Shown here piece after piece: positions 5,705 to 12,483 of a stretch of DNA of 18,686 nt. The notes under the pieces were generated by a model. It ran no database searches. It was given only the letters and a program-made list of their open reading frames with translations, and was not told the DNA's origin. A program made the position numbers and the translations under genes. This DNA comes from CAYUIS01 sp964444825. Its GTDB lineage: Bacteria > Chloroflexota > Anaerolineae > B4-G1. The stretch spans positions 1 through 18,686 of the forward strand of contig CAYUIS010000103.1 in the NCBI GenBank assembly GCA_964444825.1, written 5' to 3'. How positions within the stretch are numbered: position 1 is the first letter of the stretch; every line of letters starts with the position of its first letter.

Positions 5705-8108
5705 ACACCTGTCCACGTTAGAGTTCCCTCAAGTCCTGGATCGGCTGGCAACGTATTCTAGCTTTTCCGCCGGAGAGAACCTGGCCCGCGCGCTGACACC
5801 GGCCACGGATCTGCGCGAGATTCGAGAACGGCTGGAGACGACGAGCGAAGCCCGTGCGCTCCTGGAGGTCAAGCCAGACACCACGTTGGGCGGCGCTCGC
5901 GACATCCGCCAACAGGTGCAGGCCACTCAACGAGGGGCGACGTTGCCGCCGCCAGAATTGCTCGACGTTCGCGACACCCTGGTCTCTGCGCGCACGCTTC
6001 ACCGCCTGCTGACGCGCCTGGAGGAACGGTTTCCACACCTGGCAGACATCGCCGGACGGATTCAACTCTGCCCCCAGATCATCAACGAGATCAACCGCTG
6101 CCTGGACGACCGGGCTAACGTGCGCGACGACGCCTCTCCTGCATTGGCTCGCATCCGCCGGGAGGAGCGTATCGCCCACGGACGGATCCAGGACAAACTC
6201 CAGCGGATCATCAGCTCACCTCGAACTGCCGTCTACCTGCAGGAGGCGCTGATCACGCAGCGTGAGGGGCGCTACGTCATCCCCCTCAAATCCGATTTTC
6301 GGGGCCGCATCCGGGGGGTCGTACATGACGTATCCGCCTCCGGGGCGACCATATTCATCGAGCCCCTAGCCGTCGTCGACATGAACAACACCTGGCGTGA
6401 GCTGCAGATCGAGGAGGAGCAAGAGATCCACCGCATCCTGGCCCATCTCTCCGATCTCATCGCCGAGTCTGCGTTCGACATCCTGCACACCTTGGAGGCG
6501 CTGGCCGAGGTGGACCTGGCCTTTGCCAAGGCCAAGTACGCCGAAGACATCGAAGCCGCCGCCCCCGAACTCCCCACCCCCACCCTGCGCCGATCCACCG
6601 AGAGGACCGGCGCAGGCATAGGCCCCAGCATCCGCTTCTTTGGCGCTCGCCACCCACTGCTCGACCCGGACAAGGTCGTGCCGATCGACGTGATGCTGGA
6701 GGACGGGACGCGCATCATCGTCATCACCGGTCCCAACACCGGCGGCAAGACGGTCAGCCTAAAGACGGTGGGGCTCCTGACCGCGATGGCTCAGGCGGGC
6801 CTACACCTCCCGATCGAGGCCCAGGATGCCGACGGTCGCCCGTCGACCCTCTCCCCCTTTGAGACGATCTTTGCCGACATTGGCGACGAGCAGTCGATCG
6901 AGCAGAACCTATCCACCTTCTCCTCTCACCTGAGCAACATCCTCTCGTTCCTCGACCAGGCCGATGAGCGCAGCTTGGTGCTATTGGACGAACTGGGCGC
7001 TGGCACCGACCCGGCCGAGGGGGCAGCGCTGGCCCGCTCGCTGCTGGATCACTTCCGTATGCGGGGAGCGACGACGTTTGTCGCCACCCACTACCCCGAG
7101 CTCAAGACCTATGCTCAGCTCACACCGGGCGTGCGCAACGCCTGCGTCGAATTTGACACCGAGACGCTCAGCCCTACCTACAAACTAACCGTCGGGCTGC
7201 CGGGCCGCTCCAACGCGTTCGCCATCGCCCAACGGCTGGGACTGCCCCACGACATCGTGGACCGGGCCCAAAAACTGGTCTCGCCCGACAACCTGCGAAC
7301 CGAGGATATGCTGGAGGACATCCACCAATTGCGCATCCAGGCGGCCCAGGCCCGAGACGAGGCAAACCAGACCCACAACGAGATGCGGCGATTTGAGCGG
7401 GAGCTGCGAGAGCGGCTCAAAGACATTGAGCAGGAACGGGGCGAGATTCTGGAACAGGCCCGCGAAGACGCAGCCGCAGAACTCGAGACGCTGCACGCCG
7501 AGGTGCGGACGCTGCGCCGCCGCTTGCAGGCCGCCGCCGCGCCACTGGAGGCGGTGACCGCCGTCGAGGAGGGCATTGCTACCCTGTCGGAGGAACTGGC
7601 AGACGAACTGGAGCACGCCGCGTCCAACGCAGCCACGAGCGTGCCCTCTCCCGCGATGGTCGAGCGCCCGATCCGCGCGGGCGACACCGTCTGGGTGGGC
7701 CCGCTGAACGCGCTGGGACAGGTGCTGGCGGTAGATGGCGAGGAGGCCGAGGTCCAGGTGGGACCGGCCCGCACCCGGGTGAGCCGGACGGTGCTGGAGC
7801 TTCGCGCTGCGCCCCCCGAGGAGCCCCAAGCGAGCGGCGTGTACGTCAGCGTCCCCGCGTCCCCCGGCACCCGGCTCGACCTGCGCGGCTGCACGGTGGA
7901 GGAAGCACTGGGGCGGCTGGACCAACACCTGGACGCCGCAATGCGGGCCGATCTGCCGTATATACAGATCGTCCACGGGAAGGGGACGGGCGCCCTGCGC
8001 CGGGCGGTGCGCGAGTTCCTGGTCGATCACCCGGTCGTCAGCAGTTACGAGGCGGGGGGAGAAAAAGAGGGCGGCGCCGGCGTGACCGTCGCCAAGCTGG
8101 TTGTGTGA
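5694..8108 (+). CDS. mutS2: MutS2: ABC-type ATPase with C-terminal Smr nuclease domain
   Basis: An 804-residue MutS2, the usual length of about 780-800. It lacks the mismatch-reading N-terminal domains of MutS. Order: core helices and clamp (1 to about 300), ATPase with Walker A GPNTGGKT (346-353), the STFSSHLSNI block (about 408-417) and Walker B LVLLDELGAGTD (428-439), a long Glu/Arg-rich coiled coil (about 540-640), a KOW-like beta segment (about 660-700), then Smr with LDLRG (728-732) and HGKGTG (761-766). Known MutS2 proteins suppress homologous recombination in some species and split collided ribosomes in Bacillus; which applies here cannot be read from sequence. The ATG overlaps the cvpA-like gene by 11 bases, so translation is probably coupled. 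All catalytic motifs are intact. Confidence 0.97.
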   Translation: MHPKHLSTLEFPQVLDRLATYSSFSAGENLARALTPATDLREIRERLETTSEARALLEVKPDTTLGGARDIRQQVQATQRGATLPPPELLDVRDTLVSARTLHRLLTRLEERFPHLADIAGRIQLCPQIINEINRCLDDRANVRDDASPALARIRREERIAHGRIQDKLQRIISSPRTAVYLQEALITQREGRYVIPLKSDFRGRIRGVVHDVSASGATIFIEPLAVVDMNNTWRELQIEEEQEIHRILAHLSDLIAESAFDILHTLEALAEVDLAFAKAKYAEDIEAAAPELPTPTLRRSTERTGAGIGPSIRFFGARHPLLDPDKVVPIDVMLEDGTRIIVITGPNTGGKTVSLKTVGLLTAMAQAGLHLPIEAQDADGRPSTLSPFETIFADIGDEQSIEQNLSTFSSHLSNILSFLDQADERSLVLLDELGAGTDPAEGAALARSLLDHFRMRGATTFVATHYPELKTYAQLTPGVRNACVEFDTETLSPTYKLTVGLPGRSNAFAIAQRLGLPHDIVDRAQKLVSPDNLRTEDMLEDIHQLRIQAAQARDEANQTHNEMRRFERELRERLKDIEQERGEILEQAREDAAAELETLHAEVRTLRRRLQAAAAPLEAVTAVEEGIATLSEELADELEHAASNAATSVPSPAMVERPIRAGDTVWVGPLNALGQVLAVDGEEAEVQVGPARTRVSRTVLELRAAPPEEPQASGVYVSVPASPGTRLDLRGCTVEEALGRLDQHLDAAMRADLPYIQIVHGKGTGALRRAVREFLVDHPVVSSYEAGGEKEGGAGVTVAKLVV

Positions 8109-8141
8109 CGGGTCGATCTCACGCATAAGGAGCGCGCAACT

Positions 8142-8519
8142 ATGACAACTATCGAAGTATGGCTCTACGGACCGATTGCACGCTACGCTGGGGAGGCAAG
8201 TCAAGGCAGCCACGCCCAGTTGAGCCTGGAGATACCGGAGAAAAGTACGCTGGGCGACCTGGTGGACCAGCTCGGAATCCCGCGGGACGAACGGGGGATC
8301 ACCTTCGTGAACGGCAATCTGGCGGCACTGCCCGGCCTCGAGTCCAGCCTCAGCCTGGTGCTGGGCGACGGCGATCGAGTGGGTATCTCCCACCGCAAGA
8401 GTATGTGGCCGATGCAGTACCGCTTTGGCGCCCAAATAACCCCCCAACTCGAGGAGGAATTCCGCCAGCGAAAAGATCGGGGCGTGCATCACGCATATAC
8501 CAAAGTTGAGGAAGAGTAG
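8142..8519 (+). CDS. MoaD/ThiS-like beta-grasp protein with a C-terminal tail and no terminal GG
   Basis: A 125-residue protein. Residues 1 to about 86 have the ubiquitin-like fold pattern of MoaD/ThiS sulfur carriers (TLGDLVDQLGIPRDERGITFVNG at about 36-58, given in part; GDGDRVGI at 75-82) and resemble the shorter MoaD-like protein at 10607. Where that protein ends in Gly-Gly-Gly, this one continues with HRKSMWPMQYRFGAQ and a charged helix to EEE. Without a free C-terminal diglycine it should not be adenylated or carry thiocarboxylate unless it is processed. AAGGAG (8127-8132) supports the start. It follows mutS2 by 33 bases and precedes the riboswitch-controlled oxidoreductase, so a chaperone, scaffold or cofactor-insertion role for that enzyme is a reasonable inference. 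Exact function is unknown. Confidence 0.8.
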   Translation: MTTIEVWLYGPIARYAGEASQGSHAQLSLEIPEKSTLGDLVDQLGIPRDERGITFVNGNLAALPGLESSLSLVLGDGDRVGISHRKSMWPMQYRFGAQITPQLEEEFRQRKDRGVHHAYTKVEEE

Positions 8520-8520
8520 C

Positions 8521-8547
8521 GTCATCCTTCGACTGGCTCAGGATGAC
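8521..8547. repeat. REP-like palindromic element
   Basis: GTCATCCT (8521-8528) and AGGATGAC (8540-8547) form a perfect 8-base stem around TCGACTGGCTC. The sequence resembles a palindromic repeat often seen between genes in Chloroflexota and other environmental genomes (the TTCGAC-x-x-GCTCAGG type), whose minus-strand translation gives the familiar spurious peptide HPEPVEG. It begins immediately after the stop of the tailed MoaD gene and may also act as an mRNA 3'-end hairpin. Its copy number elsewhere cannot be seen here. Confidence 0.6.
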
Positions 8548-8571
8548 TGTCAGCCCCGAGTAGCCCTGCAC

Positions 8572-8600
8572 TTGACAAGCAACCGCATTTGGCGTATGAT
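8572..8600 (+). promoter_or_regulatory. Strong sigma-70-type promoter of the AOR unit
   Basis: A perfect TTGACA (8572-8577) and TATGAT (8595-8600; 5 of 6) are separated by exactly 17 bases. Transcription should start near 8607 and run straight into the riboswitch. This is the best promoter in the window. Confidence 0.85.
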
Positions 8601-8620
8601 ACTGGCACAGGAAACTGCAT

Positions 8621-8710
8621 AGCCCTCCGACTCACCTTGCTCCCCCCGGGGACCGGTGAGCGATAAGGTGTAGGGAGTAATCCCTGCGCCCGCCGTGTTC
8701 GCAAAGGAGG
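8621..8710 (+). promoter_or_regulatory. Probable Moco/Tuco (molybdenum or tungsten cofactor) riboswitch aptamer
   Basis: The leader between a strong promoter and the aldehyde oxidoreductase gene folds well. CTCACC (8631-8636) pairs with GGTGAG (8655-8660) around GCTCCCCCCGGGGACC. AGGGA/TCCCT (8672-8685) closes a GUAA tetraloop of the GNRA class. CCTCC (8624-8628) can pair with GGAGG (8706-8710) to close the whole unit. The arrangement, the CCGGTGAG core as I recall it, and the position upstream of a pterin-cofactor enzyme fit the Moco RNA motif, which senses molybdenum or tungsten cofactor. It overlaps an intrinsic terminator. Family assignment is from memory of the motif and was not aligned to a covariance model. 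Confidence 0.7.
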
Positions 8711-8759
8711 CACTTTGTGGCCGGGTAGGATATACCCTGGCCCAAGGTCCTCCTTTTTT
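8703..8759 (+). terminator. Intrinsic terminator forming the riboswitch expression platform
   Basis: AAAGGAGG (8703-8710) pairs fully with CCTCCTTT (8749-8756). An inner arm GGCC-GGGTA (8719-8725 region) pairs with TACCC-TGGCC (8732-8742 region) around GGATA, and the stem is followed by a run of T to 8759. Its 5' arm overlaps the GGAGG that can close the aptamer, so the two structures exclude each other. This suggests control by transcription termination 48 bases before the AOR start codon. Confidence 0.8.
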
Positions 8760-8807
8760 CGTTGCACATGTACGTCTCACATTTTTAATCCTAAAGGAGA
8801 TACACAA

Positions 8808-10544
8808 ATGTCCAAGATACTGCGCGTCAATATGGATGAGCGCACCGCTGCCTACGAGGATGGACCTGAAGGGTACAAGCTTCTCGCCGGTCGCGGCCTC
8901 ACGTCCACTATGATTCACGACGAAGTGGACCCCACCTGTCATCCGTTAGGTCCCAACAACAAGCTCGTGTTTGCCCCAGGGATCGTCACCGGCACCAGCG
9001 CTCCCTCCTCGGGCCGGGTCTCGGTCGGTGCCAAGTCACCCCTCACCGGCGGCATCAAAGAGTCGAACGCAGGCTCCAGCTGGCCGCAACACGTCGCCCG
9101 CCTGGGATTAAAGGCCATCGTTGTCGAGGGACAGGCCGACGGCTGGTGGGGCGTGCACGTCACAAAGGATGGCGTCGAGTTCTTTGCCGCCGACGAGTAT
9201 GCCGGCAAGAGCCTGTACGAGATCTTTCCTGGGCTCTTTGAGCGTTTCGGCAGAAAGGTCGGCATCGCCGCCATCGGCGTAGCTGGCGAGCACAAGATGT
9301 CGATGGCCGGCATCTGCTTCAACGACATCGACAACCGGCCCAGTCGCTACTCTGGCCGCGGTGGATTGGGCGCGGTGATGGGCAGCAAAGGCCTCAAGTT
9401 CATTGTCGTGGACGGTGCGGGCGGTCCCGGCGTAGAGATCGCCAATAAGGAACTCTTTGACAAGGGGCGCAAAAAGCTGGCCGACTCGATGCGCAGCCAC
9501 GACCTCACCAAGCCTGGTGGTGCCCTCAACTCCTACGGCACCGCTGTGCTGGTTAACATCATCAATGAGGCCGGCGCTCTTCCTACCCGCAACTTCCGCG
9601 AGGGCCGCTTTGAGGGCGCGGCCAAGATCTCTGGCGAGGCGATGGCCGAGTTCTGCGAGACGCGGGGCGGCGTCGGTATGATGGGACACGCCTGCCATCC
9701 CGGGTGTATCATGAAGTGCTCCAACGTCATCCCCAACCCTGATGGCACCGAGATGGCCTCCTGCATCGAATACGAGACCACCTGGGCGTTGGGTGCCAAC
9801 TGCGGCATTGACGACCTGGACGTGATCGGCAAGCTGACGCAGATGTGCAACGACATCGGCATAGACACCATCGAGGCCGGCGACGTCATCGCCGTGGCGA
9901 TGGACGCCGGACTGGCCGACTTTGGCGACGGAGAGAAGGCCATCGAGATGCTCGAGGCGGTCCGTGATGGCACACCGCTAGGTCACATCCTGGGACAGGG
10001 GACGGGGTTCACCGCCAAGGCATTTGGCGTCGTCCGTTCGCCTGACGTCAAGGGGCAGGGTATGCCCGCCTACGAGCCCCGTGCCATCAAGGGCATCGGC
10101 ATCACCTATGCCATCAGCACGATGGGTGCCGACCACACCTCCGGCTACACCATCGCCCCCGAGATCGCCGGGGTTGGTGGCAAAGTAGACCAATTCGATA
10201 CCGACAAGGCAGCACTGGTGCGCGCCTTCCAGTACACCACCGCCTTCATCGACACCTCCGGCCACTGTCTCTTTATCGCCTTCCCCATCCTCGACATCGC
10301 CAGCGGCTTTGAAGGATTAGTAGAGGAATGCAGCGGCGTGCTGGGCGTCGAGTGGACAGGGGATGACGTGACCCGCATCGGCAAAGAGATCCTGGACAAG
10401 GAGATCGCCTTCAACCGGGCGGCTGGCCTCACCCCAGCGGACGACCGTATTCCGGAGTTTATGAAATACGAAAAACTCCCGCCCCACGACGTCGTCTGGG
10501 ACGTCCCAGACGAGACGCTGGACGCTGTGTTCGGGGAAGCATAA
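8808..10544 (+). CDS. Aldehyde:ferredoxin oxidoreductase-family tungsten/molybdenum-pterin enzyme
   Basis: A 578-residue protein of the AOR family, near the usual 600. Members hold a tungsten (or molybdenum) bis-pterin and one [4Fe-4S] cluster and commonly oxidise aldehydes to acids with ferredoxin, in the cytoplasm. Seen here: the N-terminal domain with PGIVTGTSAPSSGRVSVGAKSPLTGG (about 57-82, given in part), the pterin-binding block GRGGLGAVMGSKGLK (183-197), cluster Cys296, Cys300 and Cys304 in ACHPGCIMKCSN, the fourth ligand Cys487 in DTSGHCLF, and EYETTWALGANCG (321-333). The cluster spacing is C-x3-C-x3-C, where the classical enzymes have C-x2-C-x3-C, so it belongs to a less studied branch and its substrate is open. 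ATG 8808 follows AAAGGAGA (8793-8800) at seven bases. It is controlled by the riboswitch and terminator upstream and flanked by two MoaD-like genes. Confidence 0.92.
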   Translation: MSKILRVNMDERTAAYEDGPEGYKLLAGRGLTSTMIHDEVDPTCHPLGPNNKLVFAPGIVTGTSAPSSGRVSVGAKSPLTGGIKESNAGSSWPQHVARLGLKAIVVEGQADGWWGVHVTKDGVEFFAADEYAGKSLYEIFPGLFERFGRKVGIAAIGVAGEHKMSMAGICFNDIDNRPSRYSGRGGLGAVMGSKGLKFIVVDGAGGPGVEIANKELFDKGRKKLADSMRSHDLTKPGGALNSYGTAVLVNIINEAGALPTRNFREGRFEGAAKISGEAMAEFCETRGGVGMMGHACHPGCIMKCSNVIPNPDGTEMASCIEYETTWALGANCGIDDLDVIGKLTQMCNDIGIDTIEAGDVIAVAMDAGLADFGDGEKAIEMLEAVRDGTPLGHILGQGTGFTAKAFGVVRSPDVKGQGMPAYEPRAIKGIGITYAISTMGADHTSGYTIAPEIAGVGGKVDQFDTDKAALVRAFQYTTAFIDTSGHCLFIAFPILDIASGFEGLVEECSGVLGVEWTGDDVTRIGKEILDKEIAFNRAAGLTPADDRIPEFMKYEKLPPHDVVWDVPDETLDAVFGEA

Positions 10545-10563
10545 CCATACTGTGACAAAACAG

Positions 10564-10591
10564 AACCGGCGGGTCTGCAGACCCGCCGGTT
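10564..10591 (+). terminator. Perfect 28-base palindrome, terminator-like hairpin
   Basis: A 14-base arm beginning AACCGGCGGG and centred on CTGCAG pairs perfectly with its reverse complement; flanking CAGA/TCTG extend it with one bulge. It lies 19 bases after the AOR stop and 15 bases before the GTG of the MoaD gene. Only TTTCT follows, so termination would be partial. It may balance AOR and MoaD output, protect the AOR mRNA 3' end, or be a dispersed REP-like element. Confidence 0.6.
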
Positions 10592-10606
10592 TCTGGGGTA
10601 ATTTAC

Positions 10607-10846
10607 GTGATCGTACAGGTGAAACTGTTCGCAACGCTACGCCGCCAATACCCCAAGCTAGGCATCGGTGAGGCCATGCCGGTGGAACTGGAGAAGGGAA
10701 CAGCGATAGGCCAACTGATAATGCACCTGAAACTCCCCAGCGACGAGGTCAAGATCGTGTTCGTCAACGGCATCGTCCGGGATAGGGGCCACACGCTGGA
10801 GGATGGGGATGAGGTGGGCGTATTCCCATCGGTGGGGGGAGGATAG
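10607..10846 (+). CDS. MoaD/ThiS-family sulfur carrier protein with terminal Gly-Gly
   Basis: A 79-residue beta-grasp protein ending in SVGGG. The C-terminal diglycine is the site where MoaB/MoeB/ThiF-type enzymes adenylate and add sulfur; MoaD then feeds molybdopterin synthase during pterin-cofactor assembly. The core pattern VKLFATLR (5-12), KIVFVNG (49-55) and LEDGDEVGVFP (64-74) is typical of MoaD. The GTG start at 10607 follows GGGG (10595-10598) at eight bases, just beyond the palindrome. Being directly downstream of the AOR gene, it most likely serves tungsten or molybdenum cofactor supply for that enzyme. It is a MoaD rather than ThiS by context; sequence alone does not settle that. 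Confidence 0.88.
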   Translation: MIVQVKLFATLRRQYPKLGIGEAMPVELEKGTAIGQLIMHLKLPSDEVKIVFVNGIVRDRGHTLEDGDEVGVFPSVGGG

Positions 10847-10880
10847 CGGTTTTCCCCTATACCCCTGGCTCCCCTAAATC

Positions 10881-12392
10881 CTATGCCTCTCCCGGCAGAC
10901 GATCAGGCGGGACTTTGGTGCCATCACCCAGGGTCGCACCTTCGTAGGATTCGGCCTGGGCGAGCTGGGTATCGGTCATCCTGGCCCCATTCAAGTCGGC
11001 CCGGATCAACCTGGCCCCGCGCAGGTCGGCCTCGCGCAGATCGGCCTCGCTCAGGCTGGCCTGACTCAGATCGGCCTTTGCCAGGTTAGCCGAGCGTAGA
11101 TTTGCCTCCGTCAGATCGACGTAGCGCAGATCGGCAGCACTCAGATTTGCCTCGCTCAAGTTGGCTCGGCTCAGGTCGGCCAGCCACAGACTGGCTCCCT
11201 CCAGGTCAGCCTGGGTCAAGCTCGCGCCACTCAGGTTGGCCTCGTACAGATCGGTCCCGCTCAAGTTGGCCCCGTCCAGGGTAGCCCCACTCAGATTAGT
11301 CTTGTTCAGTTTGGCCTCGCTCAGATCGGCCCCAAACAGGTTGGCCTCACTCAGATCGGCCTCTTGCAGGCTGACCTGGCTCAAGTCAGCCCCACTCAGA
11401 TTGGCCCGGGTCAGGTCGGCCCCATCCAGATCGACGTAGCGCAGGTCAGCCCCGTTCAGATCGGCCTCGCTCAGATTGGCCTGGCTCAGATCGGCCAGCC
11501 ACAGATCGGCCCCGGCCAGGTCGGCTCGGCTGAGATCGATACCGCTCAGATTGGCCCTGACCAGACCAGCCCCGCGCAGGGTGGCCCCGCGCAGATCCGC
11601 CTCGTGGAGGTCAGCCTCGTATAGATCGGCCTTGCTCAGGTCCCGTTCTGACGCGCCCTCGGTGGCAATCTCCCACACGAGACGCCACTTGGCAGCGATG
11701 CGGGTAAGGCCATCGAAGGTCGCATCCTTCAGATCAGCCCTGCTCAGGTCGGCACCGCTCAGGTCGGCCCCACGCAGATCGGCCCCACTCAGGTCGACCG
11801 CTCTCAGGCCGGCCCCACGCAGATCGGCCCCGCTCAGGTTGGTTCCGTGCAAGTCGGCCTCGTACAGGTTGGCCGCACCGAGGTCGGCCCGGCGGAGGTC
11901 ACGCTCGGACACCCCCTGGGTGACAATCTCCCACACCGAGCGCCACTTGGCGTCCATATGCGTGGCCTCATCCAGCACCGCATCCTTCAGGAAGACGCCA
12001 CTCAGGTCAACGCCGCTCAGATCGGCCTGACCGAGATCAGCCTCACTCAGGTTGGCTCCATCGAGTTGGGCATGGCGCAGATCAGCGCCGCGGAGATAGG
12101 ATTCACTCAGCCAGGCGTAGCGGAGGTTGGCCTTGCACAGCCTGGCAAAGCTCAGGTCGGCCCCGGCCAGGTTTACGCCCTGCAGATCCTGGCCGCGCAG
12201 ATCGGCCCGCCGCAGGCTCTCCTTCTTCTGCCCGACAGTGGCCCACTCCAACGCGGTCTTGTACCACGCCCGCCGCTTGTCGCGCCGCTCGCGCAGGCCC
12301 TGAAACACGTAGGAAAGCCCAACCCACGCCAGGCCACCCAACACGGCGGCCCCAAAGCCGACCAATCCACCCAGTAGGAAGTCGAGATTCAT
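10881..12392 (-). CDS. Membrane-anchored pentapeptide-repeat protein
   Basis: A 503-residue protein. A hydrophobic segment near the N-terminus (about 5-30) is followed by an Arg-rich stretch (RERRDKRRAW), which suggests a single membrane anchor with the rest inside the cell. From about residue 58 to 475 nearly everything is A(D/N)Lxx pentapeptides, which fold into a right-handed square beta-helix. Three short modules interrupt it, each W..(V/L)E..T.G..(E)..L followed by (R/S)(R/K)ADL, at about 43-65, 149-171 and 235-257. A 105-residue internal duplication occupies the last half. It ends with the pentapeptide-family tail GATLGDGTKVPPD. ATG 12392 is preferred because GGAAGGGG precedes it at a normal distance; an in-frame GTG at 12401 is the alternative. 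It converges on the MoaD gene with 34 bases between. Roles in this family range from DNA mimicry to scaffolding; none can be assigned. Confidence 0.9.
   Translation of the reverse strand: MNLDFLLGGLVGFGAAVLGGLAWVGLSYVFQGLRERRDKRRAWYKTALEWATVGQKKESLRRADLRGQDLQGVNLAGADLSFARLCKANLRYAWLSESYLRGADLRHAQLDGANLSEADLGQADLSGVDLSGVFLKDAVLDEATHMDAKWRSVWEIVTQGVSERDLRRADLGAANLYEADLHGTNLSGADLRGAGLRAVDLSGADLRGADLSGADLSRADLKDATFDGLTRIAAKWRLVWEIATEGASERDLSKADLYEADLHEADLRGATLRGAGLVRANLSGIDLSRADLAGADLWLADLSQANLSEADLNGADLRYVDLDGADLTRANLSGADLSQVSLQEADLSEANLFGADLSEAKLNKTNLSGATLDGANLSGTDLYEANLSGASLTQADLEGASLWLADLSRANLSEANLSAADLRYVDLTEANLRSANLAKADLSQASLSEADLREADLRGARLIRADLNGARMTDTQLAQAESYEGATLGDGTKVPPDRLPGEA
11037..11504 (-). 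repeat. Internal duplication inside the pentapeptide gene (315-base offset)
   Basis: Segments 11352-11504 and 11037-11189 encode 51-residue copies starting LWLADLS and running through ADLRYVDL to SLxEADL. The exact offset is 315 bases, equal to 105 residues or 21 pentapeptides. An identical run around CGACGTAGCGCAG marks both copies. A separate 258-base offset relates the two AKWRxVWEI modules near 11684 and 11942. Both are multiples of three but only the first is a multiple of five residues. Confidence 0.8.
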
Positions 12393-12415
12393 ACGCCCCA
12401 CCCCTTCCTGCTGTC

Positions 12416-12444
12416 AGTATATACACACTGGCCGTTCTGCGCAA
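12416..12444 (-). promoter_or_regulatory. Possible promoter of the pentapeptide gene
   Basis: On the minus strand TTGCGC (12439-12444) is followed after 17 bases by TATACT (12416-12421), 23 bases before the preferred ATG. The -35 is weak. Just upstream GTGGCC (12445-12450) pairs with GGCCAC (12468-12473), a possible 3' hairpin of the SGNH-like gene without a T-run. Confidence 0.4.
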
Positions 12445-12483
12445 GTGGCCGGGGCCATCCTTGGCGAGGCCACCAGACCAGGA

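Noticed and set aside
7185..8525. 446-codon minus-strand open frame opposite the end of mutS2 and the tailed MoaD gene
   Set aside because: It is antisense to two clearly conserved proteins and has a His/Leu/Gln-rich composition typical of a shadow frame in GC-rich DNA.
8550..8942. Small minus-strand frames across the riboswitch region
   Set aside because: They overlap the promoter, structured leader and AOR start, and one carries the HPEPVEG peptide that comes from a palindromic repeat.
10930..12230. CRISPR-like regular repetition of CAGATCGGCC
   Set aside because: The period is 15 bases in an open frame coding A(D/N)Lxx; there are no unique 30-base spacers.
11161..12377. Long plus-strand open frames opposite the pentapeptide gene (RSAPLRSA-type and QIGxAQVG-type peptides)
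   Set aside because: They are mirror translations of the 15-base pentapeptide periodicity, with low-complexity sequence and no ribosome site.
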